Below the pieces are notes generated by a model that saw nothing but the letters and a program-made list of their open reading frames with translations, did not search any database and was not told the DNA's origin. Both the position numbers and the translations under genes were made by a program. Source: Oscillospiraceae bacterium (GTDB lineage: Bacteria; Bacillota; Clostridia; Oscillospirales; Ruminococcaceae). Taken from it: a stretch of 19,004 nt of DNA. Within the stretch, counting starts at the first letter, position 1. Every line of letters begins with the position of its first letter. Location of the stretch: assembly GCA_900765125.1 (NCBI GenBank), contig CAAFQL010000026.1, positions 1 to 19,004 of the forward strand, read 5' to 3'. Shown piece after piece: positions 1-7,583 of the stretch.

Positions 1-42
1 ATTTATAAAGTTTGCGTATGTGAAAAAAGTTACTTGTAGCTG

Positions 43-71
43 TTGCAAAAAACGGAGTAATGTAGTATAAT
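43..71 (+). promoter_or_regulatory. Promoter of asnB
   Basis: TTGCAA at 43-48 and a perfect TATAAT at 66-71 are separated by 17 bases, a near-consensus sigma-A promoter. Transcription would begin near position 78, leaving a leader of about 22 bases that carries the asnB ribosome binding site. An A-tract at 23-28 lies just upstream and could act as an UP-like element (inference). Confidence 0.75.
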
Positions 72-100
72 AATAAAAATGAGAATTGGGAGGAATAGCT

Positions 101-1963
101 ATGTGTGGATTTATAGGCTTTACAAACCCGAAAAGAAATGCTGACAGCGTTCTTGGTGAAATGCTTAATAAGATAAAGCACCGTGGACCTGATGCAGAGG
201 GTAGATACATTGATGATGATGTAGCTCTTGGACACAGACGGCTCAGTATCATTGATGTATCAGATGCAGGAAATCAGCCTTTATATAGTGATGATGGAAA
301 TCTGGTGCTGATTTTCAATGGTGAGATCTACAATTACAAAACCATACGTGAAGAGCTTGTAAAAAAAGGCTGCCGTTTCAAGACTCAGACAGATTCTGAG
401 GTTCTGATTTACGGATACAGGGAATACGGCGAAGAGCTTCTGCACAAGCTCCGTGGAATGTTTGCCTTTATTATCTGGGATAAGAAAAATAAAACTCTCT
501 TTGGTGCAAGGGATTTCTTCGGCATCAAGCCTCTATATTATGCACAGATGGGCGAAACGTTCATGTTCGGCTCAGAGATAAAGAGCTTTTTAAGTCACCC
601 CGATTTCAAAAAAGAGTTGAATACGTCGGCTCTTGAAAGTTATCTTTCATTCCAATATTCACCATGTGCGGAAACATTCTTTAAGGGAGTATATAAGCTT
701 CCTCCTGCACACTGCTTTACTTATCATGACGGCAAAATGGATATCAAGAGATATTGGGAGGTAAAATTTGATGCTGACGAAAAGCCGGATCTTGATGAAT
801 GGGTAGGTCGTATTTCTGATACATTTCATGACTCTGTAAAGGTTCACAAGATAGCCGATGTAGAGGTAGGTTCGTTTTTGTCAAGTGGCGTTGATTCGAG
901 CTATGTTGCTGCTATTGCAGATGTAGATAAAACATTTACAGTAGGCTTTGGCAGTGAAGAACGCTATAATGAGATAAGCTGGGCAAAGGAATTTTCCGAA
1001 GCAATAAACATAAAGAATTACAGCAAGGTCATCACTCCTGAAGAATATTGGGCAAAGCTTCCTCTTATCCAGTATCACATGGACGAACCTCTTGCAGATC
1101 CGTCAGCAGTTGCGCTTTATTTCGTTTGCAATCTTGCTTCACGTTCACTGAAAGTAGCTCTTTCGGGAGAAGGTGCAGATGAGATATTCGGCGGATATAA
1201 TGTATACAGTGAACCAGGAGCAACATTTTATGACAGACTGCCTACAGGTTTTAGAAAGGGAGTTGCTTCCGTTGTAAGCAAGCTTCCCGCAAAAAGAGGA
1301 CTTAACTTTTTTGTAAGAAAGGGCAGAACTGTTGAAGAGAGATTTATCGGTAATGCTTATATGTTCACACCTAAAGAACGAAAGGAACTTCTTAAAATAA
1401 AAACAGACGCACCTGATCCGACTATTATTACAAAGCCTTTTTACGATAAAGTAAAGGATAAGGATGATGTTACAAAGATGCAGTATCTTGATCTCCATAT
1501 GTGGATGACAGGCGATATACTTTTAAAAGCTGACAAGATGAGTATGGCCAATTCTCTGGAGGTGCGTGTGCCTTTTCTTGATAAAGAGGTAATGGCTCTT
1601 GCAGAGAAAATTCCTACAAGATATAGGGTATCACATAGGGGAACAGCAGAGGGCATGAAGTATACTACAAAGTATGCAATGAGGATGGCTGCCAAAAAGG
1701 ATACTCCTTCAGGTACGTCAAAAACAGCTCTCAAGAAAAAGCTTGGCTTTCCTGTGCCTATTCGTGTATGGCTTAAAGAGGATGGCTACTACAATACTGT
1801 AAAGACAGCATTTACAGGAAATGTAGCTGAACGGTATTTCAATACAGAGAAACTGGTAAAGATTCTTGATGATCATAGAGTAGGCAAGGGGGATTACAGC
1901 CGTAAGATCTGGACGGTCTATATGTTCCTTGTATGGTATGATGTGTACTTTGGCAAAGTTTAA
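101..1963 (+). CDS. asnB: Asparagine synthase (glutamine-hydrolysing)
   Basis: Makes asparagine from aspartate, ATP and glutamine in the cytoplasm. I start at the ATG at 101, not the in-frame TTG at 86, because it places Cys2 directly after Met1 as the N-terminal glutaminase nucleophile (MCGFIGF), and GGGAGG lies 7-8 bases upstream. The 620 residues match the family. The class II glutamine amidotransferase domain spans about 1-190, with HRRLSIID near 46-53, NGEIYN at 73-78 and GARD at 135-138. The synthetase domain follows, with the PP-loop SSGVDSS at 261-267 and LSGEGADEIFGGY near 354-366. Its own promoter lies directly upstream. No terminator separates it from the HD-domain gene 32 bases downstream, so the two, and probably the carbamoyltransferase gene, are likely co-transcribed. 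Confidence 0.96.
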   Translation: MCGFIGFTNPKRNADSVLGEMLNKIKHRGPDAEGRYIDDDVALGHRRLSIIDVSDAGNQPLYSDDGNLVLIFNGEIYNYKTIREELVKKGCRFKTQTDSEVLIYGYREYGEELLHKLRGMFAFIIWDKKNKTLFGARDFFGIKPLYYAQMGETFMFGSEIKSFLSHPDFKKELNTSALESYLSFQYSPCAETFFKGVYKLPPAHCFTYHDGKMDIKRYWEVKFDADEKPDLDEWVGRISDTFHDSVKVHKIADVEVGSFLSSGVDSSYVAAIADVDKTFTVGFGSEERYNEISWAKEFSEAINIKNYSKVITPEEYWAKLPLIQYHMDEPLADPSAVALYFVCNLASRSLKVALSGEGADEIFGGYNVYSEPGATFYDRLPTGFRKGVASVVSKLPAKRGLNFFVRKGRTVEERFIGNAYMFTPKERKELLKIKTDAPDPTIITKPFYDKVKDKDDVTKMQYLDLHMWMTGDILLKADKMSMANSLEVRVPFLDKEVMALAEKIPTRYRVSHRGTAEGMKYTTKYAMRMAAKKDTPSGTSKTALKKKLGFPVPIRVWLKEDGYYNTVKTAFTGNVAERYFNTEKLVKILDDHRVGKGDYSRKIWTVYMFLVWYDVYFGKV

Positions 1964-1995
1964 GTAAGATTATAGGCAAGGAGTAGAAAGAATCT

Positions 1996-2664
1996 ATGGC
2001 AAGTAATGTGACATATGAATATATCAGAAAAAATCCGGATGTTTTAGAGTATGTTCGCCGTGCCGACAAAGTACTTGAAGCTATCGGATACACAGAACAT
2101 TCTTTTGCTCATGTGGAAAAGGTTTCATATGTATCATCAATGATACTAAAGGAGCTTGATTATCCGGAAAGAACGGTCGAGCTTGCAAGAATAGCGGGTT
2201 TTCTACATGATATAGGCAATATAATTAATCGTGCCGATCATGCGCATAATGGTGCTATGATGGCTTTCTATCTTCTTGAAAAGCTAAATATGCCGGCTGA
2301 TGAGATATGTTCTATTATATCAGCGATAGGTAATCACGACGAGCGTACCGCACAGCCTGTAGATCCTATATCTGCGGCACTTATTCTTGCTGATAAGACC
2401 GACGTCAGACGCAGCCGTGTGAGAAATACAACGTTTATATCATTTGATATTCACGATAGAGTAAATTATGCTGTTACAAGCTCTGCATTAACTGTTTCTG
2501 AGGATAAGAAAAGCTTTAATCTTGAACTCGAAATTGATACAGAGATCTCATCTGTTCTTGAGTATTTTGAAATATTCATGGACAGAATGCTTCTGTGTAA
2601 GCGTGCGGCACAATATTTTGATATGTCATTTAGAATATACATGAATGGCAGTATCGTACTGTAA
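1996..2664 (+). CDS. HD-domain phosphohydrolase of unknown substrate
   Basis: A soluble 222-residue protein of the HD metal-dependent phosphohydrolase superfamily. The metal-binding pattern is visible: His39 in the N-terminal helix region, the His71-Asp72 doublet in GFLHDIGN, His82/His84, the His114-Asp115 pair in IGNHDE, and Asp133 in LADKTD. This resembles single-domain HD hydrolases rather than HD-GYP cyclic-di-GMP phosphodiesterases, because no GYP motif is present. AAGGAG at 1978-1983 precedes the ATG by 12 bases. It sits between asnB and the aspartate carbamoyltransferase gene on the same strand, with gaps of 32 and 46 bases, so it is probably in their transcript. A nucleotide substrate would suit that setting, but the sequence does not show one. 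The C-terminal 80 residues carry no motif I recognise. Confidence 0.85.
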   Translation: MASNVTYEYIRKNPDVLEYVRRADKVLEAIGYTEHSFAHVEKVSYVSSMILKELDYPERTVELARIAGFLHDIGNIINRADHAHNGAMMAFYLLEKLNMPADEICSIISAIGNHDERTAQPVDPISAALILADKTDVRRSRVRNTTFISFDIHDRVNYAVTSSALTVSEDKKSFNLELEIDTEISSVLEYFEIFMDRMLLCKRAAQYFDMSFRIYMNGSIVL

Positions 2665-2671
2665 ATAAAAA

Positions 2672-2689
2672 CAGCAGCATATGCTGCTG
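2672..2689. repeat. 18-base perfect palindrome upstream of the carbamoyltransferase gene
   Basis: CAGCAGCATATGCTGCTG is a perfect inverted repeat with no spacer, lying 7 bases after the HD-gene stop and 8 bases before the AGGAGG of the next gene. No T-run follows, so it is unlikely to be an intrinsic terminator. It could be a protein-binding operator or an mRNA processing or stability element between the two genes (inference). Confidence 0.6.
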
Positions 2690-2710
2690 AAATAATAGGA
2701 GGATAAAAAT

Positions 2711-3796
2711 ATGATTTCATCGTATCCACATTTGATCGACCTCAATGACTATCCAGCGTCATGGTGGAAGGAAGTAGTTGACCTGGGTGAGAAGATCAAG
2801 AATAATCCGGAGATTTATTCCGGTGCTTGTCAGGGAAAGATCATGGCGACTTTATTTTATGAGCCGTCAACCCGTACACAGATGTCATTCCAGACTGCAA
2901 TGCTTCGATTGGGCGGTAGATTGATAGGATTTGACAATCCTGCAAATTCCTCCGTATCAAAGGGTGAAACTCTTAAAGATACAACAAAAATAGTAAGTAA
3001 TTATGCAGATATTCTTGTAATGCGCCATCCTGTAGCAGGTGCTGCAAAGGCTGCTGCTCTTACTGCTGATTGTCCTGTTATCAATGCAGGTGACAGCGGA
3101 CACCTGCATCCAACACAGACTCTCACCGATTTGCTAACGCTTAAATGTGAAAAGGGTCGTCTTGATCACTTGACAATAGGTTTGTGCGGCGATCTTATCA
3201 ATGGCAGAACAGTACACTCACTTCTTAAAGCAATGTCATGCTTTGAGGGAAATAGATTTGTACTTATTTCCACACCTGAACTGGGTCTCCCGTCATATGT
3301 TAAGGATATTCTGAAGGCAAGTGGTTGTCCGTTTACAGAGGTAACATCGTTGGAAGAAGTTCTTCCTGAGCTTGACGTGTTGTATATGACAAGAATTCAG
3401 CAGGAGAGATTTGCAAGTCGTGAGGAATACCTTGCACAGAAGGATACATATGTGCTTACAGTGAAGAAGATGAAGACGGCAAAGCCTGACATGATAGTTC
3501 TTCACCCACTTCCGAGAGTAGATGAAATCGAAGTTGAGATAGATGAAGATCCGAGGGCAGCATATTTCAAGCAGGCAAGGTACGGAATGTATGTAAGAAT
3601 GGCACTTATTATAACAATGCTGAATCTTGATACAAAGACAACGCTGCTTCACGGTAGAGTACATAATGATGCAGTGTGCAAGAATCCGAATTGTATTACC
3701 TGTACAGAGAAATATTTGCCGAAGAGTTTTGTTTCCATTGGAGACGATCTTTTGGAGTGCGAGTATTGCAACGAGAGACTTCTTATTGAGAGATAA
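2711..3796 (+). CDS. pyrB: Aspartate carbamoyltransferase fused to a PyrI-type zinc domain
   Basis: Condenses carbamoyl phosphate with aspartate in the first committed step of pyrimidine synthesis. The catalytic part covers residues 1 to about 310: the carbamoyl-phosphate loop EPSTRT at 51-56, Lys84, RHPVAGAA at 105-112, NAGD...HPTQ at 125-137 with His134, Arg166, YMTRIQQERF at 225-234 and HPLPRVDE at 265-272. After it comes a tail of about 50 residues with Cys323-X4-Cys328-X21-Cys350-X2-Cys353. This matches the spacing and neighbouring residues of the zinc domain of the E. coli PyrI chain (CPNSNC...CKYC), though the nucleotide-binding allosteric domain of PyrI is absent. AGGAGG at 2697-2702 sets the start. 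It is the last gene of the rightward group and ends at a strong hairpin. Ornithine carbamoyltransferase is unlikely, given RHPVAGAA and HPLPR. Confidence 0.95.
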   Translation: MISSYPHLIDLNDYPASWWKEVVDLGEKIKNNPEIYSGACQGKIMATLFYEPSTRTQMSFQTAMLRLGGRLIGFDNPANSSVSKGETLKDTTKIVSNYADILVMRHPVAGAAKAAALTADCPVINAGDSGHLHPTQTLTDLLTLKCEKGRLDHLTIGLCGDLINGRTVHSLLKAMSCFEGNRFVLISTPELGLPSYVKDILKASGCPFTEVTSLEEVLPELDVLYMTRIQQERFASREEYLAQKDTYVLTVKKMKTAKPDMIVLHPLPRVDEIEVEIDEDPRAAYFKQARYGMYVRMALIITMLNLDTKTTLLHGRVHNDAVCKNPNCITCTEKYLPKSFVSIGDDLLECEYCNERLLIER

Positions 3797-3801
3797 TAAA
3801 T

Positions 3802-3846
3802 AAAACTTTTGGTCCGGTTCCATTGAGGTGCCGGACCAAAAGTTTT
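3802..3846. terminator. Bidirectional terminator between pyrB and proA
   Basis: A perfect 16-bp stem pairs 3802-3817 (AAAACTTTTGGTCCGG) with 3831-3846 around a 13-base loop. The A and T runs at the two ends provide the U-tract in either direction, so it can stop both the rightward transcript (pyrB ends at 3796) and the leftward one (proA ends at 3849). Confidence 0.92.
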
Positions 3847-3848
3847 TA

Positions 3849-5108
3849 TTATCTTATTTGACCATTGCCTTCTATCAGATACTTGACAGTAGTTAGTTCA
3901 CTTAGTCCCATTGGACCTCTTGCATGAAGTTTCTGGGTAGAAATACCGATTTCTGCGCCATAACCGAATTCTCCGCCGTCTGTGAAACGTGTGGAGGCAT
4001 TCACATAAACTGCTGCTGCGTCTACTTCCTTCTGGAATCTCTGCGCAGCGTCAAGATCCTTTGTGATTATGCATTCAGAATGCTTTGTGCTGTATTTCTC
4101 TATATGTGCAAGAGCTTCATCAATTGAGGACACTACTTTTACAGATATTTTGTAATCATTGAATTCTGTATCATATATTTCCTCTGTTGCAGGAAGTACG
4201 CATTCCCCAAGTATTTCGGCAGTTTTTTCATCACCATAAAATATTACATCATGTGCGTCAAGAGCTGACTTTATCATAGGGAGAATCTTTTCAGCTACAT
4301 CTTCATGTACGATAATTCCCTCAATAGCATTACACACAGATGGACGCTGTGTTTTTGCATTGTCTACTATTTTAACAGCCATCTCGTAATCTTCTTCACC
4401 AGGCAGGCATTTGTCAATGTATACGTGACAATTACCGGCACCTGTTTCAATTACCGGAACAGTTGCCTGCTTTACTACAGCCTGAATAAGTCCGGCTCCG
4501 CCTCTTGGAATAAGTACATCCAGACAGCCATTCAAACGCATCATATCAGCAGCAGTTTCTCTTGAGGTATCCTCAACAAGCTGAATGCAGTCCATAGGCA
4601 GTCCTGCGGAACTTACTGCCTCACGCATAATATTTGTAAGGCACATATTTGAATTGATAGCCTCCTTGCCGCCACGAAGAAGAACTGTATTACCGGCTTT
4701 AAGACAAAGAGTAGCAGCATCTACTGTAACATTCGGACGAGATTCAAAAATGATTCCGATAGAACCAAGCGGTACACGGGTTTTCATAATACGCAGACCA
4801 TTCGGACGAACACTTCCCTGCACTACAGAACCTACCGGATCATCCATAGCAATAAGTTCAGTTACCGCATTGGCAATGCCTTCAATACGTGCTTTTGTAA
4901 GTCGAAGTCTGTCCTGCATGGAGTCGCTCATACCATTTTCCTGTGCAGCTTTAAGGTCAAGAGCATTAGCATTTATAATTTCATCTGTTTTTGCAATAAG
5001 AGCCTCCGAAATAGCACGAAGAGCCGCATTTTTTTTCTCAGGTGAAGCTGCTGCCATCTTAGGAGCAGCAGCCTTTGCCTTTTTACCAAGTATTTGAGCG
5101 TAATTCAT
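3849..5108 (-). CDS. proA: Glutamate-5-semialdehyde dehydrogenase (gamma-glutamyl phosphate reductase)
   Basis: Reduces gamma-glutamyl phosphate with NADPH to glutamate-5-semialdehyde, the second step of proline synthesis, in the cytoplasm. The 419 residues equal the normal family length. Visible signatures are the N-terminal aldehyde-dehydrogenase-like fold with SIGIIFESRPNV at 116-127, LLRGGKEA at 143-150, GAGNCHVYID at 223-232, the catalytic Cys259 in TQRPSVCNA, and the C-terminal signature around HIEKYSTKHSE at 335-345. Its ATG overlaps the proB stop as ATGA (5105-5108), which suggests translational coupling. The Shine-Dalgarno upstream is weak (AGGTCGG), consistent with dependence on proB translation. 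It is the last gene of the leftward four-gene operon. Confidence 0.97.
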   Translation of the reverse strand: MNYAQILGKKAKAAAPKMAAASPEKKNAALRAISEALIAKTDEIINANALDLKAAQENGMSDSMQDRLRLTKARIEGIANAVTELIAMDDPVGSVVQGSVRPNGLRIMKTRVPLGSIGIIFESRPNVTVDAATLCLKAGNTVLLRGGKEAINSNMCLTNIMREAVSSAGLPMDCIQLVEDTSRETAADMMRLNGCLDVLIPRGGAGLIQAVVKQATVPVIETGAGNCHVYIDKCLPGEEDYEMAVKIVDNAKTQRPSVCNAIEGIIVHEDVAEKILPMIKSALDAHDVIFYGDEKTAEILGECVLPATEEIYDTEFNDYKISVKVVSSIDEALAHIEKYSTKHSECIITKDLDAAQRFQKEVDAAAVYVNASTRFTDGGEFGYGAEIGISTQKLHARGPMGLSELTTVKYLIEGNGQIR

Positions 5109-5917
5109 ATATCCGACCTGCTTTCTGTTTTATTTTCTGCAAGAAATACTGTTCCTATTTCTTTGTTGTCAAAAAGATCATAGAGTTTCTCCGGATCTCT
5201 GCCATTCATAATGATCATATCAATGCCGGCGTCTGTTGCGATTTTGGCGGCATTTATTTTTGTAGCCATACCACCTGTTCCCAAGGAAGAACCTGCACCG
5301 CCTGCCATTTCTATAATATGAGCATCTATCTTTTCAACTACCGGAATAACTTCTGCGTCTGGGTTGCTGTGTGGATCTGCGGAGTAAAGCCCATCAATAT
5401 CTGACATGATTATCAGCAGATCTGCGTCAGCAATAGTTGCCACCATTGCTGCCAGAGAGTCATTTTCACCTATTTTCAGTTCAAGTTCATCAATGGCAAC
5501 TGTATCATTTTCATTTACAACAGGTACTACGCCCATTGCCAGAAGTCTTTGCAGTGTATTTTGAACGTTTGAAAGTCCATTGGTCAGAATATGTTTAGTC
5601 AGAAGTATCTGAGCGACAGTAACGCTATACTTGCTGAACATATCATCATATATATGCATAAGTTCACACTGCCCGACAGCTGCAACAGCCTGTTTTGTAG
5701 GCGTGTCCTCAGGTTTTTGAGTAAGGTTGAGCTTGCCTATTCCCATACCTACTGCACCGGATGAAACAATGATAAGTTCCTTTCCGGAATTGTGCAGATC
5801 TGCAAGTATTTGTATAAGATTTTTCATACGGCGAATATTGAGCTTGCCGGTTTTATGTGTAAGTGTAGATGTACCCAGTTTAAGTACGATTCTTTTTTTT
5901 GAAGTAATATCGAGCAT
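5105..5917 (-). CDS. proB: Glutamate 5-kinase, short form without PUA domain
   Basis: Phosphorylates glutamate with ATP to gamma-glutamyl phosphate, the first and usually proline-inhibited step of proline synthesis. The amino-acid-kinase fold is complete: IVLKLGTSTLT at 10-20, IIVSSGAVGMG at 49-59, NENDTVAIDEL at 135-145, MSDIDGLYSADP at 171-182, and GTGGMATK at 213-220. The protein stops at 270 residues and so lacks the roughly 100-residue C-terminal PUA domain of longer forms such as the 367-residue E. coli enzyme. AGAGGT upstream of the ATG serves as the ribosome binding site. It lies 26 bases after the hydroxyacid dehydrogenase stop and overlaps proA by 4 bases, which places it firmly in the same operon. 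Confidence 0.96.
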   Translation of the reverse strand: MLDITSKKRIVLKLGTSTLTHKTGKLNIRRMKNLIQILADLHNSGKELIIVSSGAVGMGIGKLNLTQKPEDTPTKQAVAAVGQCELMHIYDDMFSKYSVTVAQILLTKHILTNGLSNVQNTLQRLLAMGVVPVVNENDTVAIDELELKIGENDSLAAMVATIADADLLIIMSDIDGLYSADPHSNPDAEVIPVVEKIDAHIIEMAGGAGSSLGTGGMATKINAAKIATDAGIDMIIMNGRDPEKLYDLFDNKEIGTVFLAENKTESRSDI

Positions 5918-5943
5918 ATTCTCGAACCTCTTTCGTTTATATA

Positions 5944-6897
5944 TTATAAGCTTACTACATTCTGTGGTCTGTCTTCAAGATATGATTTGAGATTATTATA
6001 AGCAATATCAAGAAGTCTTTGTCTTGTTTCAAGGGGAGACCATGCAATGTGCGGCGTTATAATGCAGTTTTTAAGCTCTCTCAGCGGAGTACTATCACTC
6101 ATAGGTTCACATTCCAGAACATCAAGAGCTGCCCCTGCGATTTTATTTTCTTTAAGTACCTCTGCCAGAGCAAATTCATCTGCGATAGCTCCTCTTGCCG
6201 TATTTATAAGAAATGCAGAGGATTTCATAAGTGCAAGATTCTCCCTTGAAATAAGCCCTTTTGTTTCAGTGGTAAGGGGAGTGTGGACAGTCAGTACATC
6301 AGCTCTTGCAAATGCTTCCTGAACACTTACTAGCTCGTACGGGCAGTTTATAGGTGTGGTACGTGTATTTATAATGACATTCATACCGAAAGCGTCAGCA
6401 ATTTTAACAACCTGTCTGCCAATGCTTCCGTATCCTATCACAGCGATAGTTTTTCCATTGAGTTCTTGTGTCGGAAATGGAAAGTATGAAAAAGCAGGAG
6501 CTTTTATCCAGCCTCCGCTTCTAACATCTTCATTATACAAATGAATTTTATTATAATGATATAAGATTTGTGCAAATACATACTGAGCCACTGCATCTGT
6601 GGAGTATGTTCCTGCATTGCAGACAGTTATTCCTGCGCTTTTTGCAGCATTCATATCAATATTGTTATAGCCTGTAGCCAGAACGCCGATATAGCGGAGG
6701 TTTTTGCATTCTCTTATAACATCACCGGTGATAGGAGTTTTATTACAGAGAAGAATCTCAGCGTCACCGATATTTTGTGCAGCGTTTTTATGATCTGTGA
6801 GTGAATATGCAGAGACTTTTCCGAACTTTTCAAAACATTCGTAAGAAAGCTCGTTTTTAATGCACATAGTCTGCCAGTCTGTTATAACAAGTTTCAT
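5944..6897 (-). CDS. D-2-hydroxyacid dehydrogenase (glycerate dehydrogenase-like)
   Basis: NAD-dependent oxidoreductase of the D-isomer 2-hydroxyacid dehydrogenase family, 317 residues, cytoplasmic. Visible features are the Rossmann motif GYGSIGR at 155-161, the catalytic Arg235 in NTARGA, the Glu264 region (LDVLECEP) and the catalytic His283 in ITPHIAWSP. The pattern LATGYNNID near 73-81 and the His-Ile-Ala-Trp ending resemble glycerate dehydrogenase/hydroxypyruvate reductase members more than phosphoglycerate dehydrogenase (SerA), and no ACT domain is present. The exact substrate (hydroxypyruvate, glyoxylate or another 2-oxoacid) cannot be read from sequence. The start overlaps the upstream membrane-protein gene as ATGA (6894-6897), with a GGAG about 7 bases upstream. 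Its place ahead of proBA shows co-expression, but I see no clear pathway link to proline. Confidence 0.93.
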   Translation of the reverse strand: MKLVITDWQTMCIKNELSYECFEKFGKVSAYSLTDHKNAAQNIGDAEILLCNKTPITGDVIRECKNLRYIGVLATGYNNIDMNAAKSAGITVCNAGTYSTDAVAQYVFAQILYHYNKIHLYNEDVRSGGWIKAPAFSYFPFPTQELNGKTIAVIGYGSIGRQVVKIADAFGMNVIINTRTTPINCPYELVSVQEAFARADVLTVHTPLTTETKGLISRENLALMKSSAFLINTARGAIADEFALAEVLKENKIAGAALDVLECEPMSDSTPLRELKNCIITPHIAWSPLETRQRLLDIAYNNLKSYLEDRPQNVVSL

Positions 6898-7250
6898 TTC
6901 TGTTCTCCGTCTGAAATTTTGTCATCAGACTTTTCAGCTGATGATACAGCAGAGGTCTTTTCTTCCGGAAGGGGAGTAGTATCCTCGATTTCCTGTTTAC
7001 GTCGTGTGCGTTCTATAAATGCAAATATAATTGCACCGACTAAAAGTACTGCTTCAAAAACACCTACGGAATAGAAAAGTGAGCTGTTCTCCGGATTTAT
7101 ATAGATGCATAGTGAAGCCGGGATACCTATAGCAAGAAGAAGCTGATATGATTTTTTGGTGCGTACATACTGGACTATAAAAAAGATACAGGCAGCTGCA
7201 CAGAATATCACATGATAAGTAAGCGGAATAGGAAATGTAGTAGCGTCCAT
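6894..7250 (-). CDS. Small membrane protein of unknown function, three predicted helices
   Basis: I do not recognise a named family. The 118 residues give three hydrophobic helices at about 9-28, 35-51 and 60-79, followed by a basic stretch (RTRRK, 81-85) and a hydrophilic, acidic tail of about 35 residues. By the positive-inside rule the tail should be cytoplasmic and the N-terminus outside. GAAAGGAG lies 9 bases upstream of the ATG. It is the first gene of the leftward operon: a strong promoter lies about 35 bases upstream, and its stop overlaps the hydroxyacid dehydrogenase start by 4 bases. Co-transcription with the dehydrogenase and proBA is therefore likely, but gives no clear function. 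Confidence 0.8.
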   Translation of the reverse strand: MDATTFPIPLTYHVIFCAAACIFFIVQYVRTKKSYQLLLAIGIPASLCIYINPENSSLFYSVGVFEAVLLVGAIIFAFIERTRRKQEIEDTTPLPEEKTSAVSSAEKSDDKISDGEQK

Positions 7251-7285
7251 AACAAAGGACTCCTTTCAAAAAATAATCTTAATTT

Positions 7286-7314
7286 ATTTTATCACAATTT
7301 CACATTATTGTCAA
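7286..7314 (-). promoter_or_regulatory. Promoter of the leftward operon ending in proBA
   Basis: On the minus strand TTGACA (7314-7309) and TAAAAT (7291-7286) are separated by exactly 17 bases. The start site would fall near 7279, about 28 bases ahead of the membrane-protein ATG. This is one of the best promoter matches in the window. Confidence 0.85.
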
Positions 7315-7343
7315 TGAAAACATTACTTATTGCAATAGCTTGA

Positions 7344-7379
7344 ATTACAAGGAAAATTTTTGATTATAAGGAAAATATT
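7344..7379. repeat. Direct repeat between the divergent promoters
   Basis: ATTACAAGGAAAATTTT (7344-7360) and ATTATAAGGAAAATATT (7363-7379) differ at two of 17 positions and start 19 bases apart. They lie upstream of both divergent promoters and could be a two-site operator (inference). Confidence 0.55.
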
Positions 7380-7477
7380 GTTGCTGCTTTGTAATATTTG
7401 TGAAAAAAGTGACTAAAGGTAGATATAACCTTGTTGATTTATCGAAGAAAATAGGGGTTCCATTTTTTAATTGAATA

Positions 7478-7486
7478 TGGTATAAT
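7478..7486 (+). promoter_or_regulatory. Extended -10 promoter of the phosphoglycosyl transferase gene
   Basis: TGGTATAAT is a perfect extended -10 element. The expected -35 position (7458-7463, TTCCAT) matches poorly, as is common with extended -10 promoters. The resulting leader is about 90 bases. Confidence 0.65.
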
Positions 7487-7583
7487 ATGTGTATAGTTCG
7501 CAGAAATGGTCTGTGAAGATTGATTTAGCGGCTATGTTCGGGGAATATTATTTTGTTGAAAAAATTATGAAGGAGGAAAGATT

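Larger units (their letters stand above)
7251..7583. other. Divergent intergenic region, two promoters and a direct repeat
   Basis: This 333-base AT-rich gap separates the leftward pro operon from the rightward phosphoglycosyl transferase gene. It holds the leftward promoter (7286-7314), a near-exact 17-18 base direct repeat (7344-7379), a rightward extended -10 (7478-7486) and a rightward leader of about 90 bases ending in AGGAGG at 7571-7576. I see no convincing RNA gene or small ORF in it. Confidence 0.7.

Noticed and set aside
86..100. Upstream in-frame TTG as start of asnB
   Set aside because: It would add five residues before MCGF. The amidotransferase needs Cys directly after the initiator Met, and the ribosome binding site lies inside this stretch.
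355..910. SSGVDSS instead of SGGxDSS in the AsnB PP-loop as a lost active site
   Set aside because: The Ser-for-Gly variant is, as far as I recall, common in clostridial AsnB proteins, and the essential Ser and Asp are kept.
2672..2689. Palindrome before pyrB as an intrinsic terminator
   Set aside because: No T-tract follows on either side and the ribosome site for pyrB comes 8 bases later; it is listed as a repeat only.
4585..5097. 170-codon open frame antisense to proA
   Set aside because: The opposite frame is an unmistakable ProA. The antisense frame is compositionally biased with no recognisable motif or ribosome site.
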